From Buchnera aphidicola (Aphis nerii) (GTDB lineage Bacteria; Pseudomonadota; Gammaproteobacteria; Enterobacterales; Enterobacteriaceae), in the NCBI RefSeq assembly GCF_005083105.1, contig NZ_CP034885.1:567492-631491 (forward strand): a stretch of DNA of 64,000 nucleotides, in the 5' to 3' direction. This document shows, in pieces, positions 40,806 through 51,075 of this stretch. The position numbers and the translations under genes are program-made. How positions within the stretch are numbered: the stretch's first letter is position 1; every line of letters begins with the position of its first letter. The notes below the pieces were generated by a model. It saw only the letters and a list, made by a program, of their open reading frames with translations. It made no database searches and had not been told where the DNA came from.

Positions 40806-42334
40806 TTAATGAACAAAATATGAATATTCTATTTTTGGTTCTTCTATATATGAGAAAATAATACTTGTTTTTACCCCAAAAGTATGATTTTCTTTCACAT
40901 TGTTTGAATTTATAGAATAAAAATCGGATAAATTGGTATCAATAATTCTGATGGTACCATCTTTTAAATGATTAATCTCATAAAAATTTTTTCCACGTAC
41001 AACTTGTACATTATTTAATTCTGGATGTTTAGCAATTAATTTTAAATAAGATTTCTTTAATAACATTGGATTTGCATATATAGAAATAATTTTTTGTTCT
41101 GTATCAGTTTTAATTAATTTTTGAAAACTTTCAAGCATTTTTGATTTAGTCGATGAAGATATTAATTTTCCATCAATTAAAAAATCAGCAAAATGAAAAT
41201 CTATCATAAAATTTGTATCTAAATGCTTCGGAAGTGTGAATGTTTCAAAAACATTTTGAAAAGATGAAATTGTAGCAGCATTATTGATTTTTTCAGATGA
41301 TAGGGGATAATTGAAAATCGATGAAGAATTTGTATTATTTGTAAAATAGTTATACTCAGATTTTTCAATATTTTCATTAATTCCATGTTTAAATTTGGAA
41401 TTTATTTTCAAATTTCCTTCATTTACTTGTATATCAAGATTTTCGTCAAAATTTTCATCTAAATTATTTTGATCTAATATTTTAAGCTTTTCTTCTTTTG
41501 GATCTTCAATATTTAAATCAGGAAATGAACTTTCATACTCAGGATGTTTAGGATTATGATTTAACTTGTTGACTATTTTTAATCTTCCCTCTTCTCTTAT
41601 TTTTTCAATTAAAATATGTATGAAAGCTTTTGAAGCTTCAATTGTTTTTTTTAATTTTGCAACGTATTTAACTAAACTATCTATTCTATCGTTTACTTTT
41701 TTTGTAGATTCATCCATTGATGATCCAACAATAAATCTATAACCTGCATCAAAAATTTTCTTAAATGTAGTTCCATTAAAAAGGTTAAAAATTTCATTTT
41801 TAACTGCTTTATAGGCAATAGATATTGTTTCTAATACTTTATCAAATATTTCTTTACTGATTTTTATTATATTTAGATTAGAAAATGTGTCTTTAATGAA
41901 ATCCATTAAAGCATTAAAAGATCTCGGTAAAAAATTTAAAATAGATTGAAATGTGGATTCAGTAGGGGATTCTTCAGTAGTAGTTTTTTTTTCAAAGAAT
42001 TTTCTTTATTTAATACATCAATATCATTAATACTATTTTTTCTTTCTTTAGCTTTTATTAAAATATTATCTAAATCATTTAAGCATTTGTTTTGCAATCT
42101 TTCTAATTCAATTAAATTTTCTTCATCTTTAGACAAAGAAATTGTAATTTTAATATCTTTTATAGGATTTTTATCTTCTGTTTTATTTTCTTTTTTATTT
42201 TCCTTAATTTTTTCAACAATATTATTTTTAATAACAGTATTTGATGTTTCTGGATTTATTTTAATTTGTAATTTTCCATTTTGTTCAAAAGATGTTGGAT
42301 TTAATTTATCAACTAGATTAATATTAGATGACAT
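40806..42334 (-). pseudogene. orphan gene of about 509 codons, split by a frameshift in an A9 run
   Basis: I do not recognise the product. One frame runs from ATG 42334 (behind an AAGG) to a stop at 41936; a second runs to 40806. They meet at nine coding-strand A (41984-41992): with ten A the reading passes from ENSLKKK into TTTEESPTES and on without a stop. The predicted protein has a charged low-complexity N-terminus, an amphipathic helical region (MDFIKDTFSNLNI onward), an acidic linker and a more globular C-terminus. I see no signal peptide or clear membrane helix. Buchnera has orphan genes named yba1-yba4; this may be one, but I cannot say which. Confidence 0.75.
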
Positions 42335-42607
42335 AATTTTATTTCCTTTTTTTAAACTATTTTAAACTATAAATTTTTTAAATAAAAATATTCTTTTTAT
42401 GATACCTTAAAAAAAATATTTTTTAAAATTATAGACTAATTTTTTTAATTAATATTTTAAATCAAATTATCGATATGATTTTGTTATCTATTAATTAAAA
42501 TGAATTTTAAATTATAAAGTATATAATGTAAAATTCTATTATTTTATATATTTTAAAACTATTTTTAAATAAGTCAACTATTAATAATAAATAAACAAAA
42601 AAATATT

Positions 42608-43351
42608 ATGAATATATATTTATTTATAAAAAATAATAACCTTAGATTACAAAAAATAATTAATGAATACAACATAAAACATGACGAAAATTCTACTATA
42701 GCATTAATTATTAATAATAATGCATTAGAATTATATAATCGTTTAAAACCTAATGAGAAATCGATTAAAATTGATTTTTTATCTAAGCAAAATAATTATA
42801 GATGTTTAAACTTTAAAAAAAAACATGAAGCGCTATATAAAGCTCTAGGAATTAAAAAAAATTACTCCCCTTATGTTATAGATGCAACAGCTGGATTTGG
42901 AAAAGATGCATTTTTAATTGCTTTTTGGGGGTGTTATGTCCTTATGATTGAACGACATCCAATAATAGCTGCTTTGTTAAAAGATGCTATGCAAAGAGCA
43001 CATGAAAATAAAAATATTGGAAATTGGTTAAAAAAAAGACTCCATTTACTATGTAATGATAGTACTAAAATATTTAAAATGCCAATTGTTAAACCAGATG
43101 TAATTTATTTAGATCCAATGTATCCAAAAAATAAAAAAAAAGCACTACCTAAAAAAAATATGCAATTTTTAAGAAAAATCATAAATTATAGTGATAATAA
43201 TGAAAATTTGTTATATATTTCTAGAAAATTTGCAAAAAAAAGAATTGTTGTTAAAAGACCATCTTATGCAAAACCTCTATCTAATGAAAAAGCAGAATTT
43301 TCAATAAGCAATAAAAATCATCGTTTTGATATTTATTTACCCCTCAAATAA
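42608..43351 (+). CDS. rsmJ: 16S rRNA (guanine-N2-)-methyltransferase RsmJ
   Basis: RsmJ methylates G1516 of 16S rRNA. The 247-residue product (250 in E. coli) has the SAM-binding VIDATAGFGKDAFLIA near residue 96. It also has ERHPIIAALLKD and the catalytic-type motif YLDPMYP. It stands between the orphan gene and pitA. E. coli has rsmJ and pitA in the same neighbourhood. Confidence 0.94.
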   Translation: MNIYLFIKNNNLRLQKIINEYNIKHDENSTIALIINNNALELYNRLKPNEKSIKIDFLSKQNNYRCLNFKKKHEALYKALGIKKNYSPYVIDATAGFGKDAFLIAFWGCYVLMIERHPIIAALLKDAMQRAHENKNIGNWLKKRLHLLCNDSTKIFKMPIVKPDVIYLDPMYPKNKKKALPKKNMQFLRKIINYSDNNENLLYISRKFAKKRIVVKRPSYAKPLSNEKAEFSISNKNHRFDIYLPLK

Positions 43352-43352
43352 A

Positions 43353-43385
43353 ATAGGAGCACATTTCTTTATTGTGTACTCCTAT
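43353..43385. terminator. hairpin between convergent rsmJ and pitA
   Basis: ATAGGAG (43353-43359) plus CACA pair with TGTG and CTCCTAT (43379-43385), with a two-base bulge on the right arm. The stem is GC-richer than its surroundings and sits two bases after the rsmJ stop, so it probably ends both transcripts. Confidence 0.65.
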
Positions 43386-43408
43386 CTAAAAAATATAAAT
43401 AATGTTTT

Positions 43409-44848
43409 TTAAATTAGAAACAATGCTATTGAATATAAAAAACTAGAAAGTAAAATTGAAACAGGTAAAGTTAATATCCAAGCAACAATAATATTTTTTA
43501 TAGTACTTTTTTGAATATGATCACCATCAGCTAACATTGAACCTGCTACTGATGAAGCTAAAATGTGTGTTGTAGAAACAGGAATGCCTGTATAACTAGC
43601 TATTCCAATAGAAAAAGCAGCAGTGATTTGAGCAGACATAGCTTGTGCATATGTCATTCTTTTTTTTCCTATTTTTTCTCCAATAGTTGTAACTATACGT
43701 TTCCAACCAAACATTGTACCTATAGATAAAGCAAGTGCAATTATCAATATTATCCAAACTGGTGCATATTCTACAGTTACAAGTATATCTTTTTTAATAT
43801 TATATAAAATATTTTTTTCATATTTAGTCGTATTGAAATTGATTAAATGATCAATATTTTCGGAAATAGAAAGTAAAAAATGACGTAGTTGAAAACGTTG
43901 TTTTATACTTAATGTATTATAATTATATACATCATCTAACAAAATTTGAGTTTTTTTGATGTTTTTTATTATATTAGAATTATTATAATCTAATTTTTTA
44001 TTATTTATTTTCGAATAATGATTTAAGTAATACTTCTTTAAATAATCAATCGTGTTTTTTGTATGAATAATTTCTTTTTTAGAAGCATTTAAATTTACTA
44101 AAAAACTAGTTGGTATAATGCTGATTAATACGAGCATAATTAAACCAATTCCTTTTTGACCATCATTGGCTCCATGTGAATAACTAACTCCGATAGATGA
44201 TAAAATTAATGCTATTTTGATCCAAAATGGGGGGTTTTTTTTTCCATCATTTTTTTCACGTTCTAATGGTGTCATATGAATACGATGGATTGTTTTATAT
44301 TTTTTCGAAATATATCTCAATAAAAGTATTAAAATTGCAGAAATTATTAATCCTATAATAGGAGATAAAATTAATGATATTAAAACATTTAAAATTTTAG
44401 ATATATTTAAAGCATTAACTAAAGAAGATCCTTCTGTAATGGCATTAATTAAAACAATTCCAATAATTGCACCAATAAGAGAATGTGAACTAGATGCAGG
44501 TAAACAAAAATACCAAGTAGATAAGTTCCACAAAATAGCAGCAAGTAAGATAGAAAAAACCATTGCAAGGGCGTGTTTAGGATTTCCACTTAATAATAAG
44601 TCGTTAGGTAACAAGTGAACAATGGCATAAGCCACTGTTAAACCTCCAAGTAATACACCTAAAAAATTAAATATACCAGACATAATAACAGCAAAATTTG
44701 CTGGCATAGCTCTGGTATAAATTAAAGTAGAAACAGCATTGGCTGTATCATGGAAACCATTAATAGCTTCATAAAATAATACAAAAAATAAAGCCAAAAA
44801 AATAAATAAACTATGATTCAAGTCAGAACAAGAAAATAAATATAGCAT
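43409..44848 (-). CDS. pitA: low-affinity inorganic phosphate transporter PitA
   Basis: PitA imports phosphate with divalent metal by proton symport. The 479-residue product (499 in E. coli) has about ten membrane helices and the two family signatures NGFHDTANAVST near residue 31 and SHGANDGQKGIG in the middle. A long hydrophilic loop lies near residues 255-350. As the only phosphate importer seen here it may be the main one, but this is inference from the window alone. Confidence 0.94.
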   Translation of the reverse strand: MLYLFSCSDLNHSLFIFLALFFVLFYEAINGFHDTANAVSTLIYTRAMPANFAVIMSGIFNFLGVLLGGLTVAYAIVHLLPNDLLLSGNPKHALAMVFSILLAAILWNLSTWYFCLPASSSHSLIGAIIGIVLINAITEGSSLVNALNISKILNVLISLILSPIIGLIISAILILLLRYISKKYKTIHRIHMTPLEREKNDGKKNPPFWIKIALILSSIGVSYSHGANDGQKGIGLIMLVLISIIPTSFLVNLNASKKEIIHTKNTIDYLKKYYLNHYSKINNKKLDYNNSNIIKNIKKTQILLDDVYNYNTLSIKQRFQLRHFLLSISENIDHLINFNTTKYEKNILYNIKKDILVTVEYAPVWIILIIALALSIGTMFGWKRIVTTIGEKIGKKRMTYAQAMSAQITAAFSIGIASYTGIPVSTTHILASSVAGSMLADGDHIQKSTIKNIIVAWILTLPVSILLSSFLYSIALFLI

Positions 44849-44946
44849 AATATTTTAGCCATTTTGATGAATTGAACTAAGCTTATTATCCTTGAGAAAA
44901 TATCTTTTAGGAAACTAAAATATAATAAATTTTTATAAAAAATACT

Positions 44947-46155
44947 TTATTTAATAAATTTTTTTAATTTGAAACATAAAAATATTCCCAATATTAAAAT
45001 AATTACCATAAAAATTGAGATTCCTGTCCATCTTGAATAAAACCAAAAAAAACCACTAAACGTTCCGAATACACTTGAACCTAAATAATAAAAAAATAAA
45101 TATAAAGAAGTTGCTTGAACCTTGGCGAATTTTGCCGAGGCACTAACCCAACTACTAGCAATTGAATGGGAAGCAAAAAAACCTCCTGAGAAAATTATTA
45201 ATCCTAAAACAATAACTATAATTTGATTAAATTGTGTGATTAATAAACCTAAAATCATTAATAATAAAGATATTATTAACACATTTTCTTTATTATATTT
45301 ATTTACTAAAATTCCAGCTTTAGGTGAACTATAAACTCCTGTTAAATAAATAATAGATAATAATCCTATATTGGAAGGACTAAACAAAAAAGGTGTTAAT
45401 ATTAATCGATAACCAATATAATTAAAAACAGTAATAAAACTGCCCATCAATAAAAAACCTATCATGAAAAGAATAGATAATATTGGATTTTTTAAATGTG
45501 AGTAAAAATTATTTAAGAATTTTTTATAATTTACAGAAATTGGACAAAAATTTTTTGAAGATGGTAAAAAATACAAAAAAAGAAAAGATGATATTAAAGA
45601 AAAAAAACCAATTACAAATAATGAAATATTCCACGAAAAATTTTCAGCTATAATACTGGTTAAAATTCTTCCAAAACAACCGCCTATAGTATTTCCACTA
45701 ATATATAAACCAATACAAAATGACAATGAATTAGAATGAACTTCTTCCACTATATATGTAATGGTAATTGCAACTACTCCGCTTAAAGATATTCCTATTA
45801 AAGCACGAAGAAGAATTATCATTCTCCAATGATCTGTAGCAGAACAAACAATTGTAAGAATTGATGCTGTTAGTAAAGATATAGACATAATTAATTTTCG
45901 GCCAATTATATCTGATAAAATCCCAGTAAATAGTGTTCCTATAGCCATAGTAGCTGTTGTTGCTGATAAAAACAAACTACTTTCTGCTGCAGTTAAATAG
46001 AATTGTTTAGAAAATATTGGTAAAATTGATTGAACACAATATAAAATAGAAAAACTAGAAAATCCTCCTAGAAAAAGAGATAAAATAATTTGATTAAATT
46101 TTTTTGTATTCCTTTCAATATATTTTTTTCTTTTAATGGTATTTTGATTGTTCAA
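44947..46155 (-). CDS. ynfM: major facilitator superfamily transporter, YnfM-like
   Basis: A 402-residue protein with about twelve membrane helices resembles E. coli YnfM (417) along its length. Shared blocks include LYCVQSILPIFS, GILSDIIGRKLIM, LRALIGISLSGVVA and SLYLFFYYLGSS. YnfM belongs to the AraJ/arabinose-efflux type of MFS proteins and its natural substrate is not settled. Buchnera has few transporters, so this one may export or import a metabolite exchanged with the host; that role is inference. Confidence 0.88.
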   Translation of the reverse strand: MNNQNTIKRKKYIERNTKKFNQIILSLFLGGFSSFSILYCVQSILPIFSKQFYLTAAESSLFLSATTATMAIGTLFTGILSDIIGRKLIMSISLLTASILTIVCSATDHWRMIILLRALIGISLSGVVAITITYIVEEVHSNSLSFCIGLYISGNTIGGCFGRILTSIIAENFSWNISLFVIGFFSLISSFLFLYFLPSSKNFCPISVNYKKFLNNFYSHLKNPILSILFMIGFLLMGSFITVFNYIGYRLILTPFLFSPSNIGLLSIIYLTGVYSSPKAGILVNKYNKENVLIISLLLMILGLLITQFNQIIVIVLGLIIFSGGFFASHSIASSWVSASAKFAKVQATSLYLFFYYLGSSVFGTFSGFFWFYSRWTGISIFMVIILILGIFLCFKLKKFIK

Positions 46156-46184
46156 AACTCTAAAAAACTCCTATAATTAATATT

Positions 46185-47042
46185 TTATATGTATATATGG
46201 CCTTCATAAACATAACGTGCAGATCCTATCATATATAAAGGATTCCCAAAACCCTTCCATTTAATTAATAAAATACCACCTAATAATTCAACTTTAACCT
46301 CTTTATTAAGAATATTTTTTGCAATGCCTACTGCTACTGCCGCACATGCACCACTTCCACAAGATTGAGTTTCTCCTTCATTCCTTTCATAAACTCTCAA
46401 TTTGATATAATTTTTATTTAAAATCTGCATAAAACCTATATTTATTCCATTAGGAAAAATATTTTTTTTTTCTATTATTTCACTGATCTTTTTTACAGGT
46501 GCATTTTTTACAGATTCTACTTGAATTACACAATGAGGATTACCTAAAGAAACCAAACTACATGATAAGCTATCATCAATTATTTTTATTACTGAAAAAT
46601 TATAATTTTTTAATTTTTCTGAAATATCTATTAAACTTAATGAAAAAACAGGTTCATTCATATTTACTTCAATTATATCTTGAGAAATAAAATTAATAAT
46701 TATATTTTTTTTATTAGTACTGAGATTAATTATTTTTTTGTTGGTTAAATGTTTTAAAACGAGAAATAATCCAACACATCTGGCACCATTTCCACATTGT
46801 TCTACTTCATTGCCATCTGAGTTAAAAATACGATAATGAAAATCAAATTTAGAACTTCTGGGTGGTTCAATTAATAATAATTGATCAAATCCTATGCCAG
46901 TATTACGATTTGATAGTGCTTTTATTTTTGTTGAAGATATAACAAAATCTTGTGTAATTGATTCAATAACCATAAAATCATTACCTAAACCATGCATTTT
47001 AGAAAAATTAATTTTTCTTTTATGATAAATATTTGATTTCAT
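46185..47042 (-). CDS. dapF: diaminopimelate epimerase
   Basis: DapF turns LL- into meso-diaminopimelate for lysine and peptidoglycan. The 285-residue product has the catalytic cysteines Cys83 in QCGNGARC and a second in [11 protein letters not shown], with [11 protein letters not shown] near the start. It carries about ten more residues than E. coli (274) before FSKMHG; the start is supported by AAGGAG six bases upstream. Lysine is an essential amino acid for the aphid host. Confidence 0.97.
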   Translation of the reverse strand: MKSNIYHKRKINFSKMHGLGNDFMVIESITQDFVISSTKIKALSNRNTGIGFDQLLLIEPPRSSKFDFHYRIFNSDGNEVEQCGNGARCVGLFLVLKHLTNKKIINLSTNKKNIIINFISQDIIEVNMNEPVFSLSLIDISEKLKNYNFSVIKIIDDSLSCSLVSLGNPHCVIQVESVKNAPVKKISEIIEKKNIFPNGINIGFMQILNKNYIKLRVYERNEGETQSCGSGACAAVAVGIAKNILNKEVKVELLGGILLIKWKGFGNPLYMIGSARYVYEGHIYI

Positions 47043-47171
47043 TTAAACTCCTTATAGTAATTGGTTTTTTATAGAAAATTTTTTAAAAATTAAATAACAT
47101 TTAAAAAATTTTATTTAACATTAATAAATTAATTAAATAAATTTTAAGAAATACTAATGGAAACTAAAATA

Positions 47172-47504
47172 ATGTCTAATTCAATAAATAATTTTTATAA
47201 TTTAATCAATCATTTGTTTCTTAAAATTGAAGATAATTTAAATAGATATATTGACAAAATTGATTTTGATTATGAAATACAAGATTATGTAATTACTATT
47301 ACTTTTTCAAATAAAAGTTTAATTATAATTAATAAGCAAGAATTTTTACAACAAGTTTGGTTAGCAACAAAATTAAATGCATATCATTTTAATTATGATG
47401 CAGATAAATGGATTTGCAATCGTACTAATAAAGACTTTTGGGAAATATTTCAAGAATCTTTTTCTATACAATCTAGCAAAAATTTAATATTTTATAATAT
47501 TTAA
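47172..47504 (+). CDS. cyaY: frataxin homologue CyaY
   Basis: CyaY binds iron and tunes IscS-dependent cluster assembly. I start it at ATG 47172 (MSNSIN), which matches the E. coli length best (110 against 106 residues); an in-frame ATG at 47157 would add five residues. The family block [21 protein letters not shown] is intact, and acidic residues lie in the first helix. It works with the isc cluster at 57-62 kb and lies between dapF and hemC as in E. coli, where cyaA also lies. Confidence 0.93.
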   Translation: MSNSINNFYNLINHLFLKIEDNLNRYIDKIDFDYEIQDYVITITFSNKSLIIINKQEFLQQVWLATKLNAYHFNYDADKWICNRTNKDFWEIFQESFSIQSSKNLIFYNI

Positions 47505-47584
47505 AATACTTTTAATAATTTTAGATATATTATCACTAACTAGATATTTTATTATGATTTTTATAAAAAATATTTTAAACAAAT

Positions 47585-48535
47585 ATGAACAGTAATATGC
47601 AAAAAAAAATATTAAGAATTGCTACAAGAAAAAGTCCTTTAGCTTTAGAACAAACTAAATATGTTAAAAAAAAAATATTATCTTTATATCCAGATATGAA
47701 TATAAAATTGGTACCTATAGTTACACATGGAGACAATATTTTAAACAAATCACTTGCTAAAATAGGAGGAAAGGGACTTTTTATAAAAGAATTAGAATTT
47801 GCTTTGCTTGAAAACAGAGCAGATATTGCAATACACTCAATGAAAGATCTTCCTGTTCATATTACTAAAGAATTATCTCTAATTAGTATATGTAAAAGAG
47901 GTAATCCATTAGATTCATTAGTTTCTAATCATTATAAATCTATTAGTCAACTACCTAAAGGAGCAATAGTCGGAACATCAAGTTTAAGAAGACAATGTCA
48001 ATTAATAACGTATCGTCCAGATTTAATTATTTCCCCTTTAAGAGGAAATATAGAAACAAGAATAGCTAAATTAGATCAAGGCAAATATGACGCAATAATT
48101 TTAGCAGCTGAAGGACTAAATAGATTAAGTTTAAAACATCGGATTAGTCAAATTATACCTGCTGAACTATCACTTCCTTCATGTGGACAGGGTGCTATTG
48201 GTATACAATCTAGATTACATGATAAAAAAATATCATTTTTTTTATCACGCTTAAATCATATTAATACTTATATTGAAATAAATGCAGAACGTGCATTTTG
48301 TAAAACTTTAGAAGCAGGTTGTCAAATTCCAATTGGAAGCTATGCAATTCTTAAAAAAAATAAAATTTGGCTTAGAGGATTAGTTGGTTCGCCTGATGGC
48401 GGTCGCATATTAAAAGGTGAAAGAATTGGATATTATAATAGTGCAGAAGAAATGGCATATTCTTTAGCTAATGAATTACTAGGAAATGGCGCTCGGAAAA
48501 TTCTTGACGAAATTTATACTAAACAATTAAATTAA
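47585..48535 (+). CDS. hemC: hydroxymethylbilane synthase (porphobilinogen deaminase)
   Basis: HemC builds the linear tetrapyrrole of haem and sirohaem synthesis. The 316-residue product (313 in E. coli) has [19 protein letters not shown] and [10 protein letters not shown]. The dipyrromethane-binding cysteine lies in [12 protein letters not shown] near residue 245. The start could also be the ATG four codons on. hemD follows after two bases but is frameshifted, so the next step may fail. Confidence 0.96.
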   Translation: MNSNMQKKILRIATRKSPLALEQTKYVKKKILSLYPDMNIKLVPIVTHGDNILNKSLAKIGGKGLFIKELEFALLENRADIAIHSMKDLPVHITKELSLISICKRGNPLDSLVSNHYKSISQLPKGAIVGTSSLRRQCQLITYRPDLIISPLRGNIETRIAKLDQGKYDAIILAAEGLNRLSLKHRISQIIPAELSLPSCGQGAIGIQSRLHDKKISFFLSRLNHINTYIEINAERAFCKTLEAGCQIPIGSYAILKKNKIWLRGLVGSPDGGRILKGERIGYYNSAEEMAYSLANELLGNGARKILDEIYTKQLN

Positions 48536-48537
48536 AA

Positions 48538-49316
48538 ATGAAAATATTAGTGACGAGACCTTCACCTGAAGGAGAAAAATTAGCAAAGATATTAAATTGT
48601 ATAGGAATTTTATCTTGGCATTTTCCTTTATTTAATTTTTTACCTAGTACAAGTTCAATAAGTTTATCAAAAAAAATTTGTGAATTATATAAATCAGATA
48701 TAATTCTAATTTTTTCTAAAAGATCTGTTTATTATACAAATCTATACTTAAACGAAAATAATTTACATTGGCCACTAAATCCAGATTATTATGCTATTGG
48801 AAATGGTACAGCTATTTTTTTTCAAAAATATGTTAAAAAAAAATTTTAGTTCCAGAAAATGAAGAAAATAGTGAAGCTTTATTAAAAATTTTATATAAAA
48901 AAAATATTAGTAAATCTAAAATTGTTTTGTTAAAAGGAGAAAATGGAAGAAATTTAGTAGAAATGAGTTTAAAAAATAAAAATTTTAATATTTCTGTTAT
49001 TGAATGTTATAAAAAAGTTTTTAAAATAATAAATAATCACTTAGAAATAAAAAAATGGCGTTCTTATAAAATAAATACATTAATAATAACTAGTGGTGAA
49101 GTTTTAAATAAATTGAATGAAACAATTGATATTTTAAATAAAAACGAATGGTTATTTAAATGTAAATTAATTGTTGTTGGTAACAGATTACATAAGATAG
49201 CTAAAGATATTGGTTGGAAAGATATTATTACGTCTAATTATGCGAATAATGAACATTTATTAAGTGTTATTAAAAGATGTAATTTTTATTCGGCGAAAGA
49301 GGATTTGAACCTCTGA
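48538..49316 (+). pseudogene. hemD: uroporphyrinogen-III synthase HemD, split by a frameshift in an A9 run
   Basis: HemD cyclises hydroxymethylbilane. The first frame (ATG 48538, MKILVTRPSPEGEKLAK) runs to a stop at 48847. The second frame continues from KKKILVPENEENSEALL through VLLKGENGR and LIITSGEVL to 49316. They meet at A9 (48835-48843); ten A would give one frame of about 259 codons, against 246 residues in E. coli. The last codons and stop lie inside the antisense tRNA-Pro gene. It may be a new pseudogene or be rescued by slippage at the A-run. Confidence 0.87.
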
Positions 49317-49363
49317 CCTACTGGTCCCAAACCAGTTGCGCTACCAAGCTGCGCTATTCGCCG
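49290..49363 (-). tRNA. tRNA-Pro (TGG)
   Basis: The cloverleaf has acceptor CGGCGAA/TTCGCCG, anticodon TGG in TTTGGGA and T-loop TTCAAATC. It matches E. coli proM. CCA is not encoded after discriminator A. The gene overlaps the end of hemD on the other strand by 27 bases. The E. coli cluster order is Arg, His, Leu, Pro; Leu is missing here. Confidence 0.95.
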
Positions 49364-49379
49364 TTTTTAAAATTTTTTG

Positions 49380-49453
49380 GGTGGCTAATGGGATTTGAAC
49401 CCATGACCACTGGAATCACAATCCAGCACTCTACCAACTGAGCTATAGCCACC
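49380..49453 (-). tRNA. tRNA-His (GTG)
   Basis: The anticodon is GTG in ATTGTGAT, and an eighth acceptor pair (the extra G-1 with C73) is present, as histidine tRNA requires. The body is nearly identical to E. coli hisR. The bases after C73 read CAA rather than CCA, so the full CCA end is not encoded. Confidence 0.95.
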
Positions 49454-49494
49454 AAATAAAAAAATAATAATATTATATTCTTTCTATTAATAAG

Positions 49495-49568
49495 TGCGCT
49501 CGACAGGATTTGAACCTGGTACCTCTACCTTCGGAAGATAGTGCTCTATCCAAATGAGCTACGAGCGC
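49495..49568 (-). tRNA. tRNA-Arg (CCG)
   Basis: The anticodon is CCG in CTTCCGAAG, the acceptor stem is GCGCTCG/CGAGCGC and the T-loop is TTCAAATC. It corresponds to E. coli argX, first of the Arg-His-Leu-Pro cluster. CCA is not encoded. Confidence 0.94.
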
Positions 49569-49701
49569 ATTTATAAAATATAGACTAGATTCTATGATTA
49601 ATGATTCTGATTGTCCAGCTTTTTTTATAAAAATTTTAAAGTTAAAAAATATTTTTTTAAATTATAAATTTTTATTCTATAAAAAATCAAAAATTAAGTA
49701 C

Positions 49702-50961
49702 TTAAGAACGTTTCATCATATTAAAAAATTCATTATTAGTTTTAGTCATAGATAGTTTATTTAATAAGAATTCCATTGCATCTATTTCGCTCATTGGGTG
49801 AATAATTTTTCTTAAAATCCACATTTTTTGAAGTTCGTCTGGTAAAGTTAATAATTCTTCTTTTCTAGTTCCGGATCGGTTATAATCAATAGCTGGAAAA
49901 ACACGTTTTTCCGCTATTTTTCTAGATAATGGTAATTCCATATTGCCTGTCCCTTTAAATTCTTCATAAATTACTTCATCCATTTTTGAACCAGTATCGA
50001 CTAATGCTGTTGCAATTATTGTTAAACTACCACCTTCTTCTACATTACGAGCAGCACCAAAAAATCGTTTAGGTCTATGTAGTGCATTTGCATCTACTCC
50101 TCCTGTTAGGACTTTACCTGAAGCTGGAACAACGGTATTATATGCACGTGCTAAACGGGTAATAGAATCAAGTAATATAATAACATCTTTTTTATGTTCT
50201 ACTAATCGTTTTGCTTTTTCAATAACCATTTCTGCTACTTGTACATGTCTTGATGCAGGTTCATCAAAGGTAGAAGCGATTACTTCACCTTTAACTAATC
50301 TTTGCATTTCGGTCACTTCTTCAGGTCTTTCATCAATCAATAAAACCATTAAAACACAATCTGGATGATTATAAGCTATACTTTGAGCAATATTTTGTAA
50401 TAATATTGTTTTTCCAGCTTTTGGAGGAGCAACAATTAAACCTCTTTGTCCTCTTCCTATAGGAGAAGCTAAATCTAGAACTCTAGCAGTTAAATCTTCT
50501 GTTGAACCATTACCTCTTTCCATTCTCAATCGAGAATTTGCATGCAAAGGTGTTAAGTTTTCAAATAAGATTTTACTTCTTGCATTTTCAGGTTTATCGT
50601 AGTTAACTTCATTTACCTTTAATAAAGCAAAATATCTTTCACCTTCTTTAGGTGGTCTTATCTTTCCAGAAATAGTATCACCAGTTCTTAAATTAAATCT
50701 ACGAATTTGACTAGGTGATACATAAATATCGTCAGGACCAGCTAAATAGGAACTATCAGAAGAACGAAGAAATCCAAATCCATCTTGTAATATTTCTAAA
50801 ACTCCATCTCCAAATATATCTTCTCCACTTTTTGCATGTTGTTTAAGGATTGCAAAAATAATATCTTGTTTACGCATACGCGCTAAATTTTCCAACCCCA
50901 TTTTTTCACCAAGAATAATTAATTCAGAAACTGGCATATTTTTAAGTGCGGTAAGGTTCAT
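49702..50961 (-). CDS. rho: transcription termination factor Rho
   Basis: Rho is the ring-shaped RNA helicase that ends many transcripts. The 419-residue product equals the E. coli length and is among the best conserved here. The RNA-binding RNP1-like DGFGFLRS lies near residue 60, Walker A is APPKAGKT, and [13 protein letters not shown] and the Q/R loops follow. With so few strong hairpins in this sequence, Rho may do much of the terminating; that is inference. trxA lies 114 bases upstream. Confidence 0.98.
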   Translation of the reverse strand: MNLTALKNMPVSELIILGEKMGLENLARMRKQDIIFAILKQHAKSGEDIFGDGVLEILQDGFGFLRSSDSSYLAGPDDIYVSPSQIRRFNLRTGDTISGKIRPPKEGERYFALLKVNEVNYDKPENARSKILFENLTPLHANSRLRMERGNGSTEDLTARVLDLASPIGRGQRGLIVAPPKAGKTILLQNIAQSIAYNHPDCVLMVLLIDERPEEVTEMQRLVKGEVIASTFDEPASRHVQVAEMVIEKAKRLVEHKKDVIILLDSITRLARAYNTVVPASGKVLTGGVDANALHRPKRFFGAARNVEEGGSLTIIATALVDTGSKMDEVIYEEFKGTGNMELPLSRKIAEKRVFPAIDYNRSGTRKEELLTLPDELQKMWILRKIIHPMSEIDAMEFLLNKLSMTKTNNEFFNMMKRS

Positions 50962-51075
50962 AATGGTGGGTTCTTAGTAAAATCGGGGTAAATCTTGAAA
51001 TGATAATTTTGACATAATATATATTTTTTTAAAAATTTTTTTAAAATTTAATTATTTAATTAAAAATTAGTAAAT

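Noticed and set aside
41946-42365. 139-codon open frame opposite the orphan gene
   Set aside because: The protein is phenylalanine- and serine-rich, as expected from reading lysine and glutamate codons backwards. The minus-strand frame has the better start.
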